Source: Synergistales bacterium
Lineage (GTDB): Bacteria > Synergistota > Synergistia > Synergistales > 79-D21
Direction: 5' to 3'
DNA: 12,980 nt
NCBI GenBank assembly: GCA_015657435.1
Contig: JADLKH010000002.1
Span: forward strand, 22,948-35,927
Numbering within the stretch: the stretch's first letter is position 1; every line of letters begins with the position of its first letter. Positions 7,909 to 12,980 of this stretch are shown here, piece after piece. The translations under genes and the position numbers were made by a program. The notes beneath the pieces were generated by a model. It worked only from the letters and a program-made list of their open reading frames with translations, had not been told where the DNA came from and made no database searches.

Positions 7909-8507
7909 TCAAACCAGAGGCTTTACGGTGCTCTCGTCCCAGATCCCCACTGCCGTTCTCATGATCAGCAGGTCTTTCCATCCCTCAACAAGTCCGGAAG
8001 CCGTGAAGGCTTTGACGAAAAAGCCCGGCCCGAACCTGTCCGGCTGGGCAAGAACAACCCCGGCGGAAAAGCCATCCCCCTCCACCCGGTAAAGCAACCC
8101 TTCTTCATGAAGCGCCGTCTCGATCACCCTTCTCAAGGCTTCCTCTCCAGGGAAGCGACCTCTAAAAAAGATCCGGTACTCCGCCACTTTGCAGAGGCGA
8201 CTCAGGGCCGGTCCCTCAACCACCGAGGCACGGAGGATGTCGAATCCCCTGGGCATGGAGACTCTCCACTCCGAGAGCGCCTCTTCGTTCCAGTTCTCCG
8301 CCCAGATTTCAGCGGGTTCGGCCAGGGCGGGAACCCCAACCGGCAACGCGGGTCCGAGGCTGATCTTCGGGTGGGGGGAAAACCCCTCCGTCTGGAGGAT
8401 TTCCAACCCGGCCCTCCTCGCGGACCTGGAAAGGAGAGGAGGCATCTCGACATGCGGGACGAAGGCGGCAAGCCCCGTTTCGAAAAAAGGAACCGAATTC
8501 GGCTCAT
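7909..8507 (-). CDS. DUF2344/TIGR03936 radical SAM-linked protein, apparent frameshift
   Basis: Proteins of this family are encoded beside, or fused to, TIGR03960 radical SAM proteins; their biochemical role is unknown. From ATG 8507 (overlapping the upstream stop as ATGA, with GGGAGG 10 bases before it) the first frame reads MSRIRFLFSKRG, the family's usual start, then becomes nonsense and stops at 8202. The family sequence continues one frame over with GLAAFVPHVEMPPLLSRSAR and then GFSPHPKISLGPALPVGV, ending at the TGA at 7909. One base is therefore missing in 8473-8488, where there are A6, A3-type and C4 runs on the plus strand; adding it gives 199 residues. An extra base in the middle run would restore SKTG, closest to the family pattern KxG. 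An intact frame from ATG 8445 (178 residues) exists but has no ribosome binding site and lacks the conserved N-terminal strand. Sequencing error or a real mutation are both possible. Confidence 0.82.
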
Positions 8508-10351
8508 TCTTCAGCCGCCTCCCGTAAGCGAGAACATTCTTCAGGCAAGAAACCGCAGCCTTGGCATTTCCCCGTACGGCAGTCGGGCGTCGCGTCTTCC
8601 GAAAAGGCCTTTCCTCTTTCTCGCCAAAGGAACTCGCGACTCACCCCCGTGTCGATCTGGTCCCATGGGAAGCGTTCGTCCTTCTCCCTCGACCGGGTGG
8701 CAAAAAAATGCGGATCCAGTCCCTCCGATTCGAAAGCCTGCATCCAGGATTCGAAGCGGAACGTTTCCGTCCATCCGTCGAAGCGGCATCCGGTATTCCA
8801 GGCTCTCTCGATGACATTCGCTAGACGCCTGTCCCCCCGGGCGAAAACCGCCTCGATGAAACCCTGGCGCGGATCATGGTAATTCAAGGTGATTTTCGGG
8901 TTTCCGATTTGCCTTTTGAGTCCTCTGCAACGGGATTCCGTTTCCTGGAATGGAAGCTGGGGTTCCCACTGAAAGGGGGTATGGGGCTTCGGGATGAATC
9001 CGTTGACCGAAACCGACACCTCCGCCCTTCGATGGCGCTTGCGGAGTATGGCAAACGCTTCCCTCGAGATATCCGCGATTCCGGCAAGGTCCGCCTCCGT
9101 TTCCGTCGGGAGTCCCACCATGAAGTAAAGCTTTACCCGGTCCCACCCATGCTCGCTCAACGACTCAATCGTCGTCCGGATATCGTCCTCGCCGATCCCC
9201 TTGTTGATGACATTCCGCAGGCGCTGGCTTCCGGCTTCGGGAGCAAAGGTCAATCCGCCTCTTTTGACCGTTTCGAGCCGAGCTGCCAGAGCGACCGAAA
9301 AAGCATCCATCCGCAGGCTCGGCAGGCTCAGTTTGACCCCGCTGTCCCGAAGATCTCCCGAAAGAGCTTCGAGGACGGGGACAAGCCCCGTGTAATCACA
9401 GGAGGAAAGAGAAACCAGGCCGACCTCCTCCCACCCCGTCTTCCCCAAGAGATGCCGCGCGATCTCAACGACTTTTTCCGGGCTTCGTTCCCTCAGGGGC
9501 CGGTAAACCATGCCAGCCTGGCAGAAACGGCAACCTCTCGTGCATCCGCGAAAAATCTCGACGGGGACCCGGTCATGGATGATGCCGGTATCGGGAACAA
9601 CAAGGGATCGAGGCGCAAACGCGGAATCCATGTCTCGAACAAACTGTCTCTTGACCGGGAAAACCTGTTTTGAGCGGATCTCGACCCCATTCGCAGAGAA
9701 TTCGCACGTTGAGAGCGCCGGGACGTAAACGCCGGGTATTTCCGCGATCCGCGCCAACCGGTCTTCTCTTGGAAGACCCCGCGTTTCCGATAGGGCCTCC
9801 AAAACGGCGGGAAGGAGAATTTCCCCGTCTCCAAGGCAAAAGAAGTCGATAAAGGGGGCAAGAGGTTCCGGCGCAAGGGCTCCTGGTCCTCCCGCCATGA
9901 CGAGCGGGTCGCCATCGCCTCGAAGCTCCGCCCTCAGGGGAATTCCTCCAAGATCCAGCATCGTCAGGATGTTCGTCGCGGTCAGCTCGTACTGGAGCGT
10001 GAACCCAACGGCGTCGAAACGATTGAGAGGCGTTCCCGATTCCAGAGAGGACAATGGAAGACCTGCGGCACGCAGAGAGGCCTCCATGTCGATCCATGGG
10101 CAGTAGGCCCTCTCCGTCACGATCCCCTCCAGGGAGTTTCCCAGGGCATAAAGGATCTGGAACCCCAGAAAACTCATGCCGACCTCGTATACATCCGGGA
10201 AAGCCAAACAAAGCCGAACGGTCGGTTTCCCGCTCCCGTTCAGTCCCGCCACCGCTCCCCATTCCTGCCCGATGTAGCGGGAAGGATGCTTGACCGTCGC
10301 CAAAAGGGGCCATAAAGGGTTGTCCATTTCAAAAGGTCGTTCCACCGTCAT
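8504..10351 (-). CDS. B12-binding-type radical SAM protein, TIGR03960 family
   Basis: This 615-residue radical SAM enzyme belongs to the TIGR03960 family, whose reaction and substrate are not established. The N-terminal part (about 40-250) resembles a cobalamin-binding-like Rossmann domain (FPDVYEVGMSFLGFQ near 51, MAGGPGALAPEPLAPF near 152). The radical SAM core follows, with the iron-sulfur cluster motif CTRGCRFC (C270, C274, C277). The C-terminus carries a second conserved cysteine group, DCRTGKCQGCG, with C591, C596 and C599. In many bacteria a DUF2344 domain is fused to the C-terminus; here it is a separate gene overlapping by 4 bases, suggesting the two products act together. ATG 10351 is chosen because GAGGTG (complement of 10356-10361) precedes it; another ATG eight codons on is less likely. 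The frequent association with rng and ribosomal genes suggests an RNA-related role, which is only inference. Confidence 0.93.
   Translation of the reverse strand: MTVERPFEMDNPLWPLLATVKHPSRYIGQEWGAVAGLNGSGKPTVRLCLAFPDVYEVGMSFLGFQILYALGNSLEGIVTERAYCPWIDMEASLRAAGLPLSSLESGTPLNRFDAVGFTLQYELTATNILTMLDLGGIPLRAELRGDGDPLVMAGGPGALAPEPLAPFIDFFCLGDGEILLPAVLEALSETRGLPREDRLARIAEIPGVYVPALSTCEFSANGVEIRSKQVFPVKRQFVRDMDSAFAPRSLVVPDTGIIHDRVPVEIFRGCTRGCRFCQAGMVYRPLRERSPEKVVEIARHLLGKTGWEEVGLVSLSSCDYTGLVPVLEALSGDLRDSGVKLSLPSLRMDAFSVALAARLETVKRGGLTFAPEAGSQRLRNVINKGIGEDDIRTTIESLSEHGWDRVKLYFMVGLPTETEADLAGIADISREAFAILRKRHRRAEVSVSVNGFIPKPHTPFQWEPQLPFQETESRCRGLKRQIGNPKITLNYHDPRQGFIEAVFARGDRRLANVIERAWNTGCRFDGWTETFRFESWMQAFESEGLDPHFFATRSREKDERFPWDQIDTGVSREFLWRERGKAFSEDATPDCRTGKCQGCGFLPEECSRLREAAEE
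8518..8523 (-). promoter_or_regulatory. Ribosome binding site for the DUF2344 gene
   Basis: GGGAGG on the coding strand lies within the last codons of the radical SAM gene, 10 bases before ATG 8507. It supports the upstream start, and so the frameshift interpretation, over ATG 8445, which has no such site. Confidence 0.6.
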
Positions 10352-10359
10352 TTTTCACC

Positions 10360-11484
10360 TCAGGAATCGTCATCTGGTCGCGGGTTTTCGACGACAACGC
10401 TCTGCACAAGCCCTAGGGCGATTCCCAACCCAAGAAGGGAACTTCCCCCATAGCTAAGGAAGGGCAAGGGCAACCCCGTCACGGGAGCAAGGCCCATGCT
10501 CATCGCCATGCCCTCCAGCACCTGGAACCAGATCCATCCGGCGATCGAGGCGACCAGCACTTTGCCCCGAAGGTCCCGTGATTTGACCCCCGCCGCGAGT
10601 ATCCGCCACAACAGGAAGAAAAAAAGTCCCAGCAAGGCGATTCCGCCCAGGAAACCGAATTCCTCGGCAAAAACGCTGAAGATGAAGTCCGTGTGGGGTT
10701 CAGGCAGAAAACCCAGCTTGCTCTGAGTCCCCAACATGTAGCCTTTGCCCACCAGCCGCCCCGAACCCACGGCGATCCTTGACTGGATCACGTTGTAGCC
10801 CGCTCCCAGAGGATCGATATAGGGATTCAAGAAAACCATCAGGCGCAGTTTCTGGTAAGTCTTGAGGAAATGCCAGGCCACGGGCAGGGCCGATAGTGCG
10901 GCCCCGCAAAGGCCAAGCAGGTGACGGACCGGAGTTCCCGCCGCATAGAGGGCGGTAAAGATCATGACGGAAAGGACGATCGCACTCCCCAGGTCAGGCT
11001 GGAGCAAAACAAGAATCAGGCTGATCCCCGCCAGGCCGAGAACACCGACCAGATCTTTCGCTTCCTCTACAGGGTGCCTGCAGAGGTGTTTGGCCAGAAA
11101 AAGTCCCAGGGCCACCTTGGCGAGTTCGGTGGGCTGAAAACGGATCCCCCTTAAACCGATCCAGCTTTGAGCCCCCTTCGCGGTATGGCCGAGGATAAGC
11201 ACGAAAAACAGAAGGATCATCACGATCCCGTAAATCCGGTAGGCCCAATCGAGAAGGCGCGTATAACCTATCCTGAGGACCGCGACGTAGGCCGCAAAGG
11301 AAACGGCACCCCAGGTAGCCTGCCGGATGACGAAAGCCCCGGCGTTCTTCTCCATGCCGAGTCCGGCGCTGAAGATCGAAAAAAGGCCGACGAGGAAAAG
11401 GCCGACTGCCGCAGACAGCAGGTTGCGGTCCGACAAAACGAAAAGCAGCCGCAGGATGTTCCCCTTTTCCTCCCTTAGCTTCAT
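10360..11484 (-). CDS. rodA: RodA, SEDS-family peptidoglycan glycosyltransferase
   Basis: RodA is the SEDS-family membrane enzyme that polymerises lipid II into glycan strands for lateral wall growth, together with a class B PBP2 and the Mre/Rod complex. The 374 residues are very hydrophobic, with about ten predicted membrane segments by eye. Family motifs are GAQSWIGLRGIRFQPTELAK at 104-123, LQPDLGSAI at 161-169, and HTDFIF with the probable catalytic aspartate D266 at the position of E. coli RodA D262. GLPLPFLSYGGSSL at 337-350 is the C-terminal SEDS signature. FtsW is the close paralogue; placement beside the min genes does not exclude it, but the overall match favours RodA (LGTQSKLGFLPEPHTDFIF is RodA-like). 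Its ATG overlaps the minE stop as ATGA with only a weak AGGGCGG upstream, implying coupling. Confidence 0.93.
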   Translation of the reverse strand: MKLREEKGNILRLLFVLSDRNLLSAAVGLFLVGLFSIFSAGLGMEKNAGAFVIRQATWGAVSFAAYVAVLRIGYTRLLDWAYRIYGIVMILLFFVLILGHTAKGAQSWIGLRGIRFQPTELAKVALGLFLAKHLCRHPVEEAKDLVGVLGLAGISLILVLLQPDLGSAIVLSVMIFTALYAAGTPVRHLLGLCGAALSALPVAWHFLKTYQKLRLMVFLNPYIDPLGAGYNVIQSRIAVGSGRLVGKGYMLGTQSKLGFLPEPHTDFIFSVFAEEFGFLGGIALLGLFFFLLWRILAAGVKSRDLRGKVLVASIAGWIWFQVLEGMAMSMGLAPVTGLPLPFLSYGGSSLLGLGIALGLVQSVVVENPRPDDDS

Positions 11485-11768
11485 GCAGGTTCCGCCCTGC
11501 GCTCCGCTCTCCTCTTGACGTTCTTGACGGGGATGTTCGCCACAAGAGCCACGGAACGCTCCTCCTTGGAGAAATCGAGTTCGATCTTGTCCTCCTCGAT
11601 ATCGAGGTAATTACTGATGACGCCGATCAGGTCCTTGCGGAGGTTTTCCATCATCTCGGGCGAGATGTCCGTCCGATCGTGGATCAGCACAAGTTGAAGA
11701 CGCTTTTTCGCGGTCTCCTTGGATTTCTCTTTTCCGATCATCTGGAACAGCCTGGCCAGGAAATTCAT
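11481..11768 (-). CDS. minE: Cell division topological specificity factor MinE
   Basis: MinE stimulates the MinD ATPase and displaces MinC from the membrane, giving the pole-to-pole oscillation that confines the FtsZ ring to midcell. The 95-residue length is slightly above the E. coli form (88). The N-terminus MNFLARLFQ fits the amphipathic membrane-targeting helix. The MinD-contact strand/helix lies around RLQLVLIHDR (23-32), followed by the topological specificity domain (about 36-80, EMMENLRKDLIGVISNYLDI). The basic tail KRRAERRAEPA is a little unusual. A strong AGGAGGTG precedes the ATG by 8 bases and overlaps the minD stop codon. Presence of MinE rather than DivIVA alone argues against a typical Bacillus-type Min system. 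Confidence 0.95.
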   Translation of the reverse strand: MNFLARLFQMIGKEKSKETAKKRLQLVLIHDRTDISPEMMENLRKDLIGVISNYLDIEEDKIELDFSKEERSVALVANIPVKNVKRRAERRAEPA

Positions 11769-11776
11769 GCCGTCCC

Positions 11777-11784
11777 CACCTCCT
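11777..11784 (-). promoter_or_regulatory. Strong ribosome binding site of minE
   Basis: AGGAGGTG on the coding strand sits 8 bases before ATG 11768, and its first bases fall inside the minD TAG stop. It is the closest match to the full anti-16S sequence in the window and would allow MinE to be made efficiently, which suits its stoichiometric partnership with MinD. Confidence 0.75.
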
Positions 11785-12583
11785 AAAGCCCCAGGGCTTT
11801 CCGGAGAAATCCGAAAAAGCCTTTTTGATCGGGGGAATCCAGGTCAAGGAGGGGAACTTCTTCCCCGAGAATGCGCCTGGCAACGTTCGAGAAGGCTTTG
11901 GCCGCGGTGGAATCGTCTCCTAGGGTCAGCGGTTCCCCCTTGTTGGTCGAGACAACGACCGCCGTATCGTCGGGAATCACGCCGATCAGGTCGATCGCCA
12001 GGATGTCGAGGACATCCTTGACGTCGATCATGTCACCGGATTTAACCATTGCCGGGCGCAGACGATTGAGAACCAGCCGGATCGGCGATTTCGACATCGA
12101 CTCGAGCATGCCGATGATCCGGTCCGCGTCCCGGACGGCAGAAACCTCCGGAGTGGTCACGACGATTGCTTCGTCGGCACCAATCGCGGCATTCCTGAAA
12201 CCTTGCTCGATCCCCGCAGGGCTGTCGATGAGCGTAATGTCGAAGTTTTCCCGAAGCTCATCACAGAGTTTCAGCATCTGGTCCGAGCTGACCGCATCCT
12301 TGGTTCGCGTCTGGGCGGCGGGGAGCAGGAAAAGGTTCTCGACCCGCTTGTCCCGGACCATCGCCTTCTGCAGTTTGCACGACCCCTCCACGACATCGAC
12401 AAGGTTGAAGACGATCCGGTTTTCAAGCCCCAGGACGACGTCGAGGTTTCTCAAACCGATATCCCCATCAACCGCGGCGGTTTTGTATCCCGCCTTGGCC
12501 AGGGCGACGGCCAGGTTCGCCGTCGTCGTCGTCTTGCCGACTCCTCCCTTACCCGATGTCACAACGATGATTCTCGGATCCAT
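11783..12583 (-). CDS. minD: Septum site-determining ATPase MinD
   Basis: MinD is a membrane-associated ParA/MinD-type ATPase that recruits MinC to the membrane to block FtsZ assembly away from midcell. The 266 residues match the family. The deviant Walker A is SGKGGVGKT at 10-18, with signature lysine K11 and K16; the switch region is VDGDIGLRNLD at 38-48, with D40. Walker B/switch II is LIDSPAGIEQGF at 118-129. The C-terminal membrane-targeting amphipathic helix is KGFFGFLRKALGL (254-266). ATG 12583 is preceded by AGGAGG (complement of 12591-12596) at 7 bases. It follows minC after 29 bases and precedes minE by 14, the standard minCDE order. Nothing in the sequence looks damaged. Confidence 0.97.
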   Translation of the reverse strand: MDPRIIVVTSGKGGVGKTTTTANLAVALAKAGYKTAAVDGDIGLRNLDVVLGLENRIVFNLVDVVEGSCKLQKAMVRDKRVENLFLLPAAQTRTKDAVSSDQMLKLCDELRENFDITLIDSPAGIEQGFRNAAIGADEAIVVTTPEVSAVRDADRIIGMLESMSKSPIRLVLNRLRPAMVKSGDMIDVKDVLDILAIDLIGVIPDDTAVVVSTNKGEPLTLGDDSTAAKAFSNVARRILGEEVPLLDLDSPDQKGFFGFLRKALGL

Positions 12584-12612
12584 GAAGCCCCCTCCTCTTC
12601 AATCAAGTGTGA

Positions 12613-12980
12613 TCAAGGCAATTCCCTTGCGATCAGCGTGTCTCCCTCTACGGCGAAAAGGACGCTCTTCCCGTACCATGGCGATGCGCTGTCAAAGGTG
12701 CTGAAGAGACGGCCGATCCGAACCTGCGTTGCCTCGAAAGACTTTGCGATGACCCTTGAAGCCACGTTTCCTTCCACCCCTGCGTGGACCAATCCCTGAA
12801 GCCTGCCCCAAACGACGATGTTGCCCCCGGAGATCACTTCCGCACCATCGTTCACCTGGCCGACGATAAACACGTCGCCCGGGTGCTCGACTTTCTGTCC
12901 CGACCTGAGCGACCGGTCGACAAGAAGCGCCTGGCAGGACCTTGCCTGCCGGGTTTCCGGAATAGTCGTCATCGGTTCCC
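12613..12980 (-). CDS. minC: Septum site-determining protein MinC, 5' end outside window
   Basis: MinC is the FtsZ-assembly inhibitor that MinD carries to the membrane. Only about 121 residues are visible: the C-terminal right-handed beta-helix domain that dimerises and binds MinD. Conserved elements are RSLRSGQKVEHPGDVFIVG, the glycine-rich turn NDGAEVISGGNIVVWGRLQG and the HAG that follows, then FEATQVRIG. The frame stays open through base 12980 with no stop, so the internal ATG at 12972 is not taken as the start; the N-terminal FtsZ-inhibiting domain (about 100 residues) should lie upstream. After the usual end of the beta-helix there is a typical tail ending LFAVEGDTLIARELP. minD follows after 29 bases. 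The promoter of the whole unit is not visible here. Confidence 0.93.
   Translation of the reverse strand, partial: EPMTTIPETRQARSCQALLVDRSLRSGQKVEHPGDVFIVGQVNDGAEVISGGNIVVWGRLQGLVHAGVEGNVASRVIAKSFEATQVRIGRLFSTFDSASPWYGKSVLFAVEGDTLIARELP

Larger units (their letters stand above)
1..12980 (-). other. Probable single polycistronic unit minC to metG
   Basis: Eleven consecutive genes share the minus strand. Junctions from minC onwards are: gaps of 29 and 14 bases, a 4-base overlap, an 8-base gap, a 4-base overlap, a 16-base gap, overlaps of 26, 4 and 10 bases, and a 37-base gap. I see no hairpin-plus-U-tract terminator in any gap and none is large enough for an ordinary promoter, although internal promoters inside coding sequence cannot be excluded. 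Co-transcription is an inference from spacing. Confidence 0.75.

Noticed and set aside
8445..8507. ATG 8445 as the true start of the DUF2344 gene
   Set aside because: There is no ribosome binding site before it, while ATG 8507 has GGGAGG and a stop overlap, and the family N-terminus is encoded between the two.
8876..9673. A 265-codon plus-strand frame opposite the radical SAM gene
   Set aside because: Antisense shadow over the cysteine-motif region of a well-supported gene.
12970..12972. ATG at 12972 as the minC start
   Set aside because: The frame is open to the window edge and only the C-terminal MinC domain would be encoded, so the true start should lie upstream.

Overview
The window is a gene-dense, GC-rich stretch of bacterial chromosome. 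All eleven genes lie on the minus strand, so transcription runs from high to low coordinates. Gaps are at most 37 bases, and five junctions overlap (three of them 4-base ATGA overlaps), which points to one long co-transcribed unit whose promoter lies beyond base 12980. I see no RNA gene, CRISPR array, insertion sequence, phage gene or attachment site, and no non-coding stretch longer than about 40 bases.

In order of transcription: minC (5' end cut off by the window), minD, minE and rodA form a division-site and cell-elongation block (12980 to 10360). A B12-binding-type radical SAM protein (TIGR03960-like) and its usual partner, a DUF2344/TIGR03936-like protein, follow (10351 to 7909), then RNase G (7892 to 6426) and the chromosome-organising ATPase SMC (6451 to 3035). 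Last come an N6-adenine methyltransferase of the TrmN6/YabB type (3038 to 2296), rsmI (2305 to 1466) and metG (1428 to 1, 3' end cut off). The genes place the division septum, build the lateral wall, organise the nucleoid, process RNA, modify rRNA and probably tRNA, and charge tRNA-Met. The end of the unit resembles the Bacillus yabB-yabC(rsmI)-metS neighbourhood.

The organism is probably a diderm or Synergistota-like anaerobe. MinE, RodA, RNase G and SMC in one cluster, and an SMC beginning MYIAQLLLKGFKSFG, fit what I recall of Synergistota. This is an inference from gene content and order with moderate to low confidence; a 16S or marker-gene placement would settle it.

The main surprises are two apparent single-base frameshifts, both of the same sign (one base too few). 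One falls exactly in the catalytic NPPY motif of the TrmN6-like methyltransferase. It sits on a C6 run that forms a C CCC CCT heptamer, followed after 5 bases by a perfect 7-bp GC-rich hairpin: the textbook layout of a programmed -1 frameshift site. The other is close to the start of the DUF2344 gene and has no such layout. Two same-sign homopolymer lesions also fit sequencing error in a draft assembly, and I cannot decide between these from the sequence. Apart from this the region looks like a housekeeping operon; I do not see a clearly new system.
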